The notes beneath the pieces were generated by a model that worked only from the letters and a program-made list of their open reading frames with translations, did not search any database and had not been told where the DNA came from. From contig NC_018691.1 in the NCBI RefSeq assembly GCF_000300005.1, positions 2,542,001 to 2,606,000 on the forward strand: a stretch of DNA of 64,000 nucleotides, written 5' to 3'. Origin of the DNA: Alloalcanivorax dieselolei B5 (GTDB lineage: Bacteria; Pseudomonadota; Gammaproteobacteria; Pseudomonadales; Alcanivoracaceae). Position numbers and translations under genes: made by a program. Each line of letters starts with the position of its first letter. The stretch's first letter is position 1. Below are positions 26,480 through 34,349 of this stretch, piece by piece.

Positions 26480-28080
26480 GGCCGGTCCTCCTCCGCCACC
26501 AGACAGCCGGGGTTGAGCTGTCCGGTGGGATCGAAATGAGCGGTCAGCGCGCGCAATGCCGCCAGCCCCTGAGTGCCTTTTTCCTCGCTCAACCAGCCAC
26601 GGTGATCGCGCCCCACTCCGTGTTGATGGCTGATGGTGCCACCGCACGCCACCAGCGCGTCGCTGGCCGCCTCCTTCATCGCCCACCAGCGCCGCCGTGT
26701 TTGCTCATAGTCCGGCGAGCAGCGGAACACATAGGTAGTGTAGATACTGGAGCCCTGCGGATAGAGATGGGACAGATGGGTGAATACCAGAGCCTTCTCG
26801 CCTTCTCCGGCGTGGGCCTGAATGGCGTTTTCCATGGCGCTCACGGTGTCGTCGACCCGGGACCATTCCACGCAGGTTTCCAGCGTGTCCACCGCGTAAC
26901 CATGCTCCCACAGACCATGACGCAGATAAGGGGAACGGAAGCGGGCGTGTTCCCATTTTTTACCCAGACTCTTGCCAACCATTACCCCGCCGTGGGCCCG
27001 CACCAGAGCCGAAGCGCGTTTCACCGCGGCGCGACAAAACGCGGTATCACCGCTGGCGCCGAAGGTCACCATGCAGCGTCCGTTGCCGCAGCCGCGCAAG
27101 GACAGATAACGGTTGAGCGCGGAGAGCGCCAGCGGCGACGCCGCCAGGCGCAGTTGGGTGCGGGTCTCCTCCGCGTTGGAGAAACGCGCCATGGACAGCG
27201 ATGGCCGGTCCTGGGCAAGGCGACGCGCCAGTTCCCTGGCCTGATCCCAATCCGGCACGAAGCCCACGTAAAACTGTTCGAATTCCGGCAGTGGGCTGAT
27301 ACGCACATCCACCTCGGTGATGACACCCAGTCGCCCTTCGCTGCCCAGCACCCATTCGCGGGCATCCGGGCCGGCGGAAGACGCCGGGATAGTCGGCAAA
27401 CGCCAGCTGCCGGAAGGCGTTTCGATACGGGCGCCGGCGAACAACTGCTCGATGCGGCCATACAACAAGGACTGCTGGCCACTGGAACGGCTCGCTACCC
27501 AGCCGCCCACCGTGGACAATTCCCAGGACTGAGGATAGTGGCCGAGGCGAAACCCGTGCTCGCGCAATTGCGCTTCCAGCGCTGGTCCCGGTGTGCCGGC
27601 ACCGAAACGCGCCAGCCGATTCTCCGGCTCCAGCCGCAACAACCGGTCCATGCCACCCAGGCTCAGGGTCAACACCGGACGGTCGTCCACCGGCGGGTTG
27701 ATGTGACCGGCCACCGAGGTGCCACCGCCATAGGGAATCACCACCGCGCCCTGTGCCAGGGCCCAGTCCAGCAGTTGCCGGACCTGGTCGCTGTCGCCAG
27801 GCCGGGCGACGCCATCCGGAAACACCCCGAACTGTCCCGAACGCATCGCCAGCCAGTCCCCCAGGCTTTGCCCGCGGGCGTGGCGGACACGGGCTTCCGG
27901 AGAGCGGTCCACCAGCGGGTGCTCCGGCAGTCGGCTCCGTGGTACCGACTCGATTACCTGGTTCAGATCGGCATCGGCCAGCGGCCGCCCTTTGCCGATC
28001 CGGTGACGCAAAAAACGCACGGCGGAGGCACGCAACGGAAATTCCGTGGCTTCGTCCCCCCACCCATTCCAACGACGCAT
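26476..28080 (-). CDS. Alkyldihydroxyacetonephosphate synthase-like FAD-binding oxidase
   Basis: A 534-residue protein of the VAO/PCMH flavoprotein family. The FAD-binding motif PYGGGTSVAG is at about residues 116-125. The stretch SWELSTVGGWVASRSSGQQS and the later YGRIEQL closely resemble eukaryotic AGPS. Near the C-terminus HQHGVGRDHRGWL corresponds to the AGPS histidine-rich active-site motif. AGPS swaps the acyl chain of acyl-DHAP for a fatty alcohol to make ether lipids; bacterial homologues may instead be 2-hydroxyacid or polyol oxidases. The ATG at 28080 has AGGGAA upstream; a frame extending to 28149 is spurious. It is first in the operon. Confidence 0.82.
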   Translation of the reverse strand: MRRWNGWGDEATEFPLRASAVRFLRHRIGKGRPLADADLNQVIESVPRSRLPEHPLVDRSPEARVRHARGQSLGDWLAMRSGQFGVFPDGVARPGDSDQVRQLLDWALAQGAVVIPYGGGTSVAGHINPPVDDRPVLTLSLGGMDRLLRLEPENRLARFGAGTPGPALEAQLREHGFRLGHYPQSWELSTVGGWVASRSSGQQSLLYGRIEQLFAGARIETPSGSWRLPTIPASSAGPDAREWVLGSEGRLGVITEVDVRISPLPEFEQFYVGFVPDWDQARELARRLAQDRPSLSMARFSNAEETRTQLRLAASPLALSALNRYLSLRGCGNGRCMVTFGASGDTAFCRAAVKRASALVRAHGGVMVGKSLGKKWEHARFRSPYLRHGLWEHGYAVDTLETCVEWSRVDDTVSAMENAIQAHAGEGEKALVFTHLSHLYPQGSSIYTTYVFRCSPDYEQTRRRWWAMKEAASDALVACGGTISHQHGVGRDHRGWLSEEKGTQGLAALRALTAHFDPTGQLNPGCLVAEEDRP

Positions 28081-28199
28081 AGTGGATTCCCTGTTCAGGT
28101 CTGCTCCCGATGGTAATCGGTCCCCGTCACCGTTGCATCGGCCGGCCATGCCAAAAGCGGCTTGCGCCGGCTCCGTTCCTCATTTCGAAACCGCTACGC

Positions 28200-28228
28200 T
28201 TTACCGCTTTTTACCGGAACACTATGGT
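28200..28228 (+). promoter_or_regulatory. Candidate sigma-70 promoter of the OmpA-like lipoprotein gene
   Basis: TTTACC (28200-28205) and TATGGT (28223-28228) are separated by 17 bases. Each matches its consensus at four of six positions. Transcription would begin about 58 bases before the lipoprotein start. Confidence 0.4.
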
Positions 28229-28293
28229 ACTGTCCTTCGATTACGGTACCTTGGATCAGGCTGATCCAGATTTCGAGATAATAAGGAGACACA

Positions 28294-28959
28294 ATGAAAC
28301 ACATCCTCGGTTGTTCCCTGCTTGCCGCCGCGGTCACTCTGGCCGGGTGTAGCACCGTGAACCCCTACACCGGCGAAAAACAAACCAGCAAGGCGGCCAC
28401 CGGCGGTGCCATCGGCGCGGTAGCCGGGGCTCTGATCGGTATCGCCACTTCGGACAATGCCAAGGAGCGCAAAGAACGGGCTCTGGCAGGCGCGGGCATC
28501 GGCGCCGTGGCCGGTGGCGGCGTGGGCTACTACATGGACGTTCAGGAGAAGAAACTGCGGGACAAGCTGCAGGCCACCGGCGTGTCGGTGACCCGTAGCG
28601 GTGACAACATCATTCTGAACATGCCGGGCAACGTTACCTTCGACACCGACCAGTCCGACGTGAAGAGTAACTTCCGTCCGGTGCTGGAATCCGTCACTGA
28701 AGTGCTCAAAGAGTACAAGTCCACCATGATTCAGGTGGCCGGTCACACCGACAGCACTGGCGGCGAGCGCTACAATCTGCTGCTGTCACAGCAACGTGCC
28801 CAATCCGTGGCCAATGTGCTGAGCAGCTATGGCGTTGAAACCGTGCGCCTGGACGTGGTGGGCTTCGGCGAGACCCAGCCGATCGCCAATAACGGCACCG
28901 CCCAGGGCCGCGAACAGAACCGTCGGGTTGAACTGACTCTGCTGCCGTACACCAAGTAA
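28294..28959 (+). CDS. OmpA-family lipoprotein (YiaD-like) with glycine-zipper region
   Basis: A 221-residue lipoprotein. The lipobox LAGC places the lipidated Cys at residue 19. A glycine-zipper segment (about 35-85, GGAIGAVAGALIG and GAGIGAVAGGGVGYYM) may insert in or pack on the membrane. The OmpA C-terminal peptidoglycan-binding domain (about 105-218) has the classic VAGHTDSTGGERYN, SQQRAQSV and GREQNRRVEL motifs. It likely tethers the outer membrane to the cell wall. A strong AAGGAG precedes the start. It is a single-gene unit with its own candidate promoter and a following hairpin. Confidence 0.92.
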   Translation: MKHILGCSLLAAAVTLAGCSTVNPYTGEKQTSKAATGGAIGAVAGALIGIATSDNAKERKERALAGAGIGAVAGGGVGYYMDVQEKKLRDKLQATGVSVTRSGDNIILNMPGNVTFDTDQSDVKSNFRPVLESVTEVLKEYKSTMIQVAGHTDSTGGERYNLLLSQQRAQSVANVLSSYGVETVRLDVVGFGETQPIANNGTAQGREQNRRVELTLLPYTK

Positions 28960-28973
28960 GCAGCAAGCCAGTC

Positions 28974-29001
28974 CTCCGGTCGCGCGTTCGCGCGGCCGGA
29001 G
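28974..29001 (+). terminator. GC-rich hairpin after the OmpA-like gene
   Basis: CTCCGG-T-CGCGC pairs with GCGCG-G-CCGGAG, giving a 12 bp stem with a 4-base loop. It has no T-tract, so it is a transcript-end stabiliser or an atypical terminator between convergent genes. Confidence 0.5.
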
Positions 29002-29027
29002 CGCCCACCTCACCTTGTCGATACGCT

Positions 29028-30290
29028 TCAGTCTTCCCCTGACAGGTCCGTCTTCGGCGCGGTCTCCGTCCGCCGCCGCAATCGCCACACCAATACCGCC
29101 AGCGGCACCATCAACACCGCCACCATGATGTACGGAAAACGGTGATCAACGCTGTACAGCGCGGTACCGGTCAAGGGACCGATGATGAACCCGAGCGAAG
29201 GACAGGCGCTGGCAAGCCCCGCTACCCGGCCCTGCTCCGAACTGTCCACGCGCAGGCTGGCCAGCGCCATGATCGCCGGCATACCGAAACCGATCCCCAG
29301 CCCCACCAGCATCACCGCGCCAGTCAGCGCCAGCCGCTGGTCGAACAGCCACAACAGCAGAGCGCCGGCACCGATCAACGGTACCGCCATGGCCAGCAAC
29401 ACCAGCGCCGGGGCGCGCAACCACTGCACCACCAGAATTTGCCCGGTGAGCGAGGTCACGGCCGCCGCCATCATCGCCGTGCCCAAGGCACCAGCGGCGG
29501 CGGAGGGAGACATATGCAACGCGTCCTGAAACAGAAAACCCAGGGTCTGCTGCACCAGCGCGAAGCTCATGAACAGCACCACGCCGGTAATCAACAGATC
29601 ACGAAAACGGGTGTCAGTGTAAGCCCGCAGCCCGGTGGCCATGACGCTGCGCACGCGGGTGTCCGGCGCCTGGGTGCGATAAGGGGAAGGCGGCAGCAAC
29701 AGAAAAATCAGCAGAGCCATGCAGGCCACCACGCCGGCGACCAGGTAGAGAGGCAGAATCAGCGTCAGCGCGGCCAGCAGGCCGCCAATACCCGGCCCCA
29801 GCACCGTGCCCAGATTGTTGGCCGCGCCGATTCGACCCATGCCGCGGGTACGCGCTTCCGGGGCGGTGATATCCGCAGTGTAAGCCGCCGCCGCGGGCGG
29901 TGTGGCGGCCATGATCACCGCCTGACTCATCCGCGCCACCACCAGACAAGCAACCAGGGCGCCGCCGGTGAGCCAGCCATTCAGCCCGAGATGGAACACC
30001 ACGGCGAAAAACACGGTGCCAACCGCATAGCCGGTCAGACCTATGATCAATACCGGCCGACGCCCGTACAGCTCGCTCAGGTACCCCCAGATCGGACTGG
30101 CCAGAGCAAAAGCCAGGGAGGAACAACTGATGATCAGCCCCACCTGGATCTCCGCCAGCCCGGTGGAACGGCCCAATGACGGCAGCAAGGTAAACACCAG
30201 GGTCTGGCCTAGCGCGGTGACACCGACGGCGGCGAGCAGCAGGGTTTGCACGAATGCCGGGGAACGGGCGGCAGGCGACGCGGCGGGCAT
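29028..30290 (-). CDS. Major facilitator superfamily transporter, drug-efflux type
   Basis: A 420-residue MFS protein with 12 predicted membrane helices. The loop 2-3 motif is WGYLSELYGRRPVLIIG, and helix 5 carries the antiporter-type NNLGTVLGPGIGGLLA, which suggests TetA-like proton-driven efflux. The substrate cannot be told from sequence. GGAGG precedes the ATG by four bases. It is convergent with the OmpA-like gene and stands downstream of the diiron-protein gene, separated from it by a degenerate REP palindrome. Confidence 0.85.
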   Translation of the reverse strand: MPAASPAARSPAFVQTLLLAAVGVTALGQTLVFTLLPSLGRSTGLAEIQVGLIISCSSLAFALASPIWGYLSELYGRRPVLIIGLTGYAVGTVFFAVVFHLGLNGWLTGGALVACLVVARMSQAVIMAATPPAAAAYTADITAPEARTRGMGRIGAANNLGTVLGPGIGGLLAALTLILPLYLVAGVVACMALLIFLLLPPSPYRTQAPDTRVRSVMATGLRAYTDTRFRDLLITGVVLFMSFALVQQTLGFLFQDALHMSPSAAAGALGTAMMAAAVTSLTGQILVVQWLRAPALVLLAMAVPLIGAGALLLWLFDQRLALTGAVMLVGLGIGFGMPAIMALASLRVDSSEQGRVAGLASACPSLGFIIGPLTGTALYSVDHRFPYIMVAVLMVPLAVLVWRLRRRTETAPKTDLSGED

Positions 30291-30376
30291 GGGGTCCTCC
30301 GAAAAACGGCTATGTTAGCACCCTTTGCGTCAGCCGAATTGCTCCTTTGGTAACCGGGGGTGACGAATCAGGCGGC

Positions 30377-30449
30377 GATTCTCTGGCAAGCCAGCTTCCC
30401 ACAGCGGCTCCGTAGCCCCTTCTGGGGGAAGCCGAGCTGCCAGCGAATC
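30377..30449. repeat. REP-like palindrome, divergent variant
   Basis: GATTCTCTGGCAAGCCAGCT (30377-30396) is mirrored by a run ending GCTGCCAGCGAATC at 30449, with GGAAGC/GCTTCC nearer the centre. The arms differ from the five canonical copies but the architecture is the same. Confidence 0.6.
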
Positions 30450-30459
30450 GGAGCCGATT

Positions 30460-31572
30460 TCAGGAAACTTCGTCGTAAAGCGGCCGGGACAGCTCCGCCC
30501 AGTCCACTTCACCGTCGTCCACCAGATTCTCGAACTGCAGAATACCCAGAGCCTCGAATTTGGGCCTTACCGACTCGGTCAGCAGACCAATACGCTTGAG
30601 GTTGGGGATGATGCGGGTAAACAGCAGATTGCGGAACTGTGCCATCAGCGCCGATGCCAGCGCCTTCTCCCGCGCCTGCTCCACATCCCAACCGAACTCC
30701 TCGAACACCTCCACCGCGATCAGCCGCTCGCGCATCACCACGCAGGCTTCGTAGGCGAACTGGGCCCGTTCTTCCTTCTCCTGCTCGGTGAGGGTCTGCA
30801 CGAAGTCTTCCAGGTAGTTGACACCGAAGGTGACGTGGCGGGCCTCGTCGCGCACCACCAGTTGAATGATCTGCCGCAGCAGCGGGTCCTGGGCGGTAAG
30901 TTTGAGGGTGTTGAAGGCGGCCAGGGCGAGCCCCTCGATGATGATCTGCATGCCGATGAATTTCAGATCCCAGCGCGGGTCGGACAAAATCTTGTCGAGC
31001 AGGGATTTCAGGTGCTTGTTGACCGGGTAGAAAATGCCGATCTTTTCCTGCAGGTAGCGGGTGAACACCTCCACATGCCGGGCTTCATCGAAGGTCTGGC
31101 TGGCGGCATAGAGCTTGGCGTCGTAGGTCGGCGCGCAACTGGCCAGTTGCGAGGCCACCAGCAAGGCGCCCTGCTCGCCGTGCACGAACTGAGCCAGCAT
31201 CCAGGCCAGGTTGTGCCAGCCAAAGCGCAGCTTCTCCTCGTCCGGCAGCGTGGCGAACGGTTCCCAGTCGTAAAACGGGTTCAGCTTCTGATCCAGCGGC
31301 ACTTCCGATTTCGGGAAGTTCCGCGACCAGTCCACGTCCATATCCGCGTTCCAGTTCAGCTCCTTGCCGAGCCGGTAGAGCTTGCGGATACGGCCGTCGG
31401 CACTGCTGTAGTCCCAGTTGTAGTGACCGGTGAGTGGAGTCTGGAAGATTTCCACCACGTCCTGGACATGGGCGGGCGTGAGCCGCTCCTCCAGATCGTC
31501 ACTGCCGGGACCATCCCAGCTTTCGTAGTAAGTGATGTCCGACGGCGGGGATGCCATTTCCTTGATGCGCAT
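30460..31572 (-). CDS. Ferritin-like diiron-carboxylate protein, substrate unknown
   Basis: A 370-residue helical protein with a complete duplicated diiron site. Glu133 and the E163-x-x-H166 of DEARH form one half. Glu213 and the E243-x-x-H246 of a second DEARH form the other. This is the ligand set of ribonucleotide reductase R2-like oxygenases, desaturases and N-oxygenases such as AurF. No radical-site or acyl-ACP motif identifies the substrate. The ATG at 31572 follows AAGGAG; a longer frame to 31683 is spurious. It lies 180 bases after two hotdog thioesterase genes on the same strand, which hints at acyl-CoA or fatty-acid chemistry. Confidence 0.72.
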   Translation of the reverse strand: MRIKEMASPPSDITYYESWDGPGSDDLEERLTPAHVQDVVEIFQTPLTGHYNWDYSSADGRIRKLYRLGKELNWNADMDVDWSRNFPKSEVPLDQKLNPFYDWEPFATLPDEEKLRFGWHNLAWMLAQFVHGEQGALLVASQLASCAPTYDAKLYAASQTFDEARHVEVFTRYLQEKIGIFYPVNKHLKSLLDKILSDPRWDLKFIGMQIIIEGLALAAFNTLKLTAQDPLLRQIIQLVVRDEARHVTFGVNYLEDFVQTLTEQEKEERAQFAYEACVVMRERLIAVEVFEEFGWDVEQAREKALASALMAQFRNLLFTRIIPNLKRIGLLTESVRPKFEALGILQFENLVDDGEVDWAELSRPLYDEVS

Positions 31573-31752
31573 GATGAGGCTCCTTGTGGCTTTGCTCAGC
31601 TGGGGCGCTCTCACCAAGCTAGTCGGGCCGGACACCGGCGGCAATGTCAGGCAATGACAATCTGTCGCCGGAAATGTCGCCAAATCACAACTAGAAATGA
31701 CTTTAACTTATTGCCTTTTACCCTTTCTTATCAAAGAGATAGGGGAAAATTT

Positions 31753-32205
31753 TCAAGCATTTTCATCGGAAAGAAGAAAGTGGGCCCGGGCAATGGTAAT
31801 CGGCTCTTCCCGGTTCTTTTGCCAGGCACTGATGTGCACATTGGCGATGCGCCGGCCGAGACGGGTGACCCGGCATTCGGCGAAGGTGTCCTGATAAAGC
31901 CCCGCCCGCAGATAGTCGATGGTGAAGTCGATGGTCTTCGGTACCCGCGGCTCGCCCATCTGCAGCAAGATGAAGATGATCGCCGCCTGCTCCATGAACC
32001 CGGCCACGGCACCGCCGTGCAATGCCGGCAGGGTCGGGTTGCCCAGGTTGTTTTCGTTACGGGGCAGAATGAACGTCAGTTCCTCGCCCTGGGCCAGGAC
32101 CTGGATGCCGAGGAAACGGGCGTAAGGCACCCGATCGATCAGATCCTGGTAATCCGCTTCACCGGCCCGGCAGGCCTGAACCAATGCTTTCAATGTGTCG
32201 CTCAT
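31753..32205 (-). CDS. PaaI-type hotdog thioesterase
   Basis: A 150-residue hotdog-fold protein of the PaaI/YiiD-like acyl-CoA thioesterase group. The active-site helix start is LHGGAVAGFMEQAA (about residues 62-75), preceded by NPTLPA. The strand DFTIDYLRAG follows. The usual Asp or Glu of the helix is supplied by Glu72. It hydrolyses acyl-CoA thioesters, probably medium-chain or aromatic. Its start overlaps the stop of a second hotdog gene (TGATG), so the two are made together and may form a heteromer. Confidence 0.83.
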   Translation of the reverse strand: MSDTLKALVQACRAGEADYQDLIDRVPYARFLGIQVLAQGEELTFILPRNENNLGNPTLPALHGGAVAGFMEQAAIIFILLQMGEPRVPKTIDFTIDYLRAGLYQDTFAECRVTRLGRRIANVHISAWQKNREEPITIARAHFLLSDENA

Positions 32206-32693
32206 CAGGATGCCACCCGCCCGCTTCTGTCCAGTTTCATACGTGTGTAGGTGGCCTGACCGGTGGCCACCGGCTCGCCCTGCTCGTCGCCCTCCTCCCA
32301 GGCGGTCATGCGCACGAAAGTGACATGGGCACTGAGGCGATAGCAGGTGGCGTCGCAGATCACCGCCTTACCCGGCGTTGGCGCGTGCAGATGATCAATA
32401 CGCAAATCGATGGTCGGGGTGATTTCCACCGCCGGGTACAGACGGCAGCTGTTGGCCATGCCGCCGGCATGGTCCATCAGCGCGAAGACAGCGCCGCCGT
32501 GCAGCACGCCGGTGTCCGGATTGCCCACCAGATCCTCGCGCCAGGGCAGGCGCAGTCGCACGCCCTCCTCTTCCGCGCTGAGCACTTCCAGGCCCAGCAT
32601 GCGCGAGTGGCGCACGGTTTCCAGGGAACGTTTGCAAACGTCCATTCGGGTGTAAGGTACGGCTGAATCTGTCACGGCGGCCAATGCTCCCAT
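32205..32693 (-). CDS. PaaI-type hotdog thioesterase (paired paralogue)
   Basis: A 162-residue hotdog protein with the same motif pattern as its downstream partner: NPDTGVLHGGAVFALMDHAG near residue 60, then DLRIDHLHAP. Asp in LMDHAG is the expected catalytic acid. Sequence between the two paralogues has diverged well beyond the core motif, so the duplication is old. The ATG at 32693 is preferred; a TTG two codons upstream is possible. It is divergent from the PhaC-like gene with about 105 bases between the starts. Confidence 0.83.
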   Translation of the reverse strand: MGALAAVTDSAVPYTRMDVCKRSLETVRHSRMLGLEVLSAEEEGVRLRLPWREDLVGNPDTGVLHGGAVFALMDHAGGMANSCRLYPAVEITPTIDLRIDHLHAPTPGKAVICDATCYRLSAHVTFVRMTAWEEGDEQGEPVATGQATYTRMKLDRSGRVAS

Positions 32694-32798
32694 GGTCAAG
32701 GCGCGGCAAGCTTAACGCCTTGTTTTAGCGCTGAAAAGCGCCAATGGCAAATGCCGGTGGAGACCGTCGCCACCGGATCCGGCAGTCTGGAGCCCCGC

Positions 32799-33920
32799 AT
32801 GTCACCTCGTTTCTCCCTGAAAAACGGCGCCCGCGCGCTGGGTCTGGCGATGGAGCGCCGCCGCCACCCGCGCCGCTTCATCCAAACCGACAAAACGCCC
32901 TGGGATCGCATTTATCAGGACGGCATCATGTCGGTTCGTCACTACAGCCTGCCGCCGATGGCGCGCATTCCGGTCGGCGACGAGATGATTCCGGTGGAGC
33001 GTCACCAGCACCGCCGGCCGCTGCTGCTGGTGCCGGCACTGGGGATCCATTGCTGGACCTTCGATCTGATGCCGAACCGCTCCATGGTGCGTTATCTGAT
33101 GGCGCGCGGCCATGACGTCTACCTGATCGACTGGGGCCAGCCCTCCAAGGCGGACCGCGAGTTGGACCTGAACACCTACGTCAATCACTGGCTGCCGGCG
33201 GCGGTGGAAGCGGTGCGCGACCATACCGGCGCCGAGGATATCAATCTGCTCGGCTACTGCATGGGCGGCCTGCTCAATCTGATGTATTTGGGCGGCCATC
33301 CGGGGGCGCCGGTACACAGCCTGGCCACCATCGCCAGCCCGGTGAACTTCCACAAAAGCGGTCCGTTCGGCATCGTCTTCAGCCTCGCGGCGATCCCCGC
33401 CATGCAGGTGCATGACTGGTTCCAGGTGCGTCTGGAGCCGCTGGACAGCAAGCTGTTCCACATTCCCGCCAACCTGTTGTCCTGGGGTTTCAAGCTCACC
33501 AACCCGCCGGGGCTGGTGCAGTCCTACGTGGATTTGTGGCGCAACTCCGCCGACCGCGACTATCTCACCGAATACATGACCATGGGGCAGTGGTTCAACG
33601 ACATGGTGGACTATCCCGGCGCGGTGGTCAGAGAGGTGATCGAGAAACTGATTCTGGCCAACAGCCTGGCCGACGGCCGTATCAAACTGGCCGACCATGA
33701 GGTGGACTTCGCCAATGTCACCCAGGATCTGCTGGCCATCGGCGGCACCAGTGATCGCATCGTCACCCTGCGCGCGGCACGGGACATCCTCAAGGTAGTA
33801 GGTAGTAGCGAAAAGCGCTTCGAGGAGGCACCGGGCGGACACGCCGGCGTCTTCGCCGGCAGCAAGGCTCCGGCCCACACCTGGCGCATCATCGCCGACT
33901 GGCTGGCGGCGCGGGGGTGA
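32799..33920 (+). CDS. PhaC-like alpha/beta hydrolase (class III PHA synthase type)
   Basis: A 373-residue protein with the polyhydroxyalkanoate synthase fold. The lipase-like box is GYCMGG with Cys154 as nucleophile; Asp319 (TSDRIV) and His348 (GGHAGVF) complete the triad. Length and spacing match class III PhaC (about 355 residues, Cys149/Asp302/His331 in Allochromatium), which normally needs a PhaE partner. No phaE, phaA, phaB or phasin gene is nearby. It may polymerise hydroxyacyl-CoA or act as a cysteine acyltransferase or hydrolase. The ATG at 32799 has GGAG eight bases upstream; the earlier ATG at 32751 does not. Confidence 0.78.
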   Translation: MSPRFSLKNGARALGLAMERRRHPRRFIQTDKTPWDRIYQDGIMSVRHYSLPPMARIPVGDEMIPVERHQHRRPLLLVPALGIHCWTFDLMPNRSMVRYLMARGHDVYLIDWGQPSKADRELDLNTYVNHWLPAAVEAVRDHTGAEDINLLGYCMGGLLNLMYLGGHPGAPVHSLATIASPVNFHKSGPFGIVFSLAAIPAMQVHDWFQVRLEPLDSKLFHIPANLLSWGFKLTNPPGLVQSYVDLWRNSADRDYLTEYMTMGQWFNDMVDYPGAVVREVIEKLILANSLADGRIKLADHEVDFANVTQDLLAIGGTSDRIVTLRAARDILKVVGSSEKRFEEAPGGHAGVFAGSKAPAHTWRIIADWLAARG

Positions 33921-33953
33921 AAAAGGTTCCTCGCCGTTTAGAGAGAAACGACA

Positions 33954-34349
33954 TTACTCTCCAGCGGGGACGCTGAGCTGGTCCCGCCACAGCCGGTACG
34001 TCTCCAGGTCCGAACCGATCCAACGCCAGGCGCGGTTGAGTACCACCAGATCATCCAGCAACCCGACACCGAGAATCATGTCCGGCACCGCGTCCAGCGG
34101 CATCAGGAAGTAGATCAATACCGCCGCCACCGTGACCAGCGTGGCCCAGGGTGCCTCGGGATAACGTCGCAGGGACCAGTCCCGCAGCATGCCCCCAGCC
34201 AGTTGCAGTTTTTCCCAGGCCTCGCCCAGACGGTCACGGTTGGCCCAGGCCTTGGCGGCACTGGCGGCGGCCAGGCGCTGGCTGGCCAGCGGGGACTTGA
34301 GTACACGGCCGGCCCGTTGCCGGGCGCGGCGCCAGGTGGATTCAGCCAT
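33954..34349 (-). CDS. YkvA family (DUF1232) membrane protein
   Basis: A 131-residue protein with the DUF1232 core ALVTVAAVLIYFLMPLDAVPD (split here at one hydrophobic helix, about residues 70-90), then LGVGLLDDLVVLNRA. The first 65 residues are basic and Ala-rich. DUF1232 proteins are small membrane proteins of unknown function. The start overlaps the end of the ParA gene by 8 bases (ATGGCTGA), so it is translated with ParA and may anchor it. A longer frame through the ParA gene is a shadow. Confidence 0.8.
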   Translation of the reverse strand: MAESTWRRARQRAGRVLKSPLASQRLAAASAAKAWANRDRLGEAWEKLQLAGGMLRDWSLRRYPEAPWATLVTVAAVLIYFLMPLDAVPDMILGVGLLDDLVVLNRAWRWIGSDLETYRLWRDQLSVPAGE

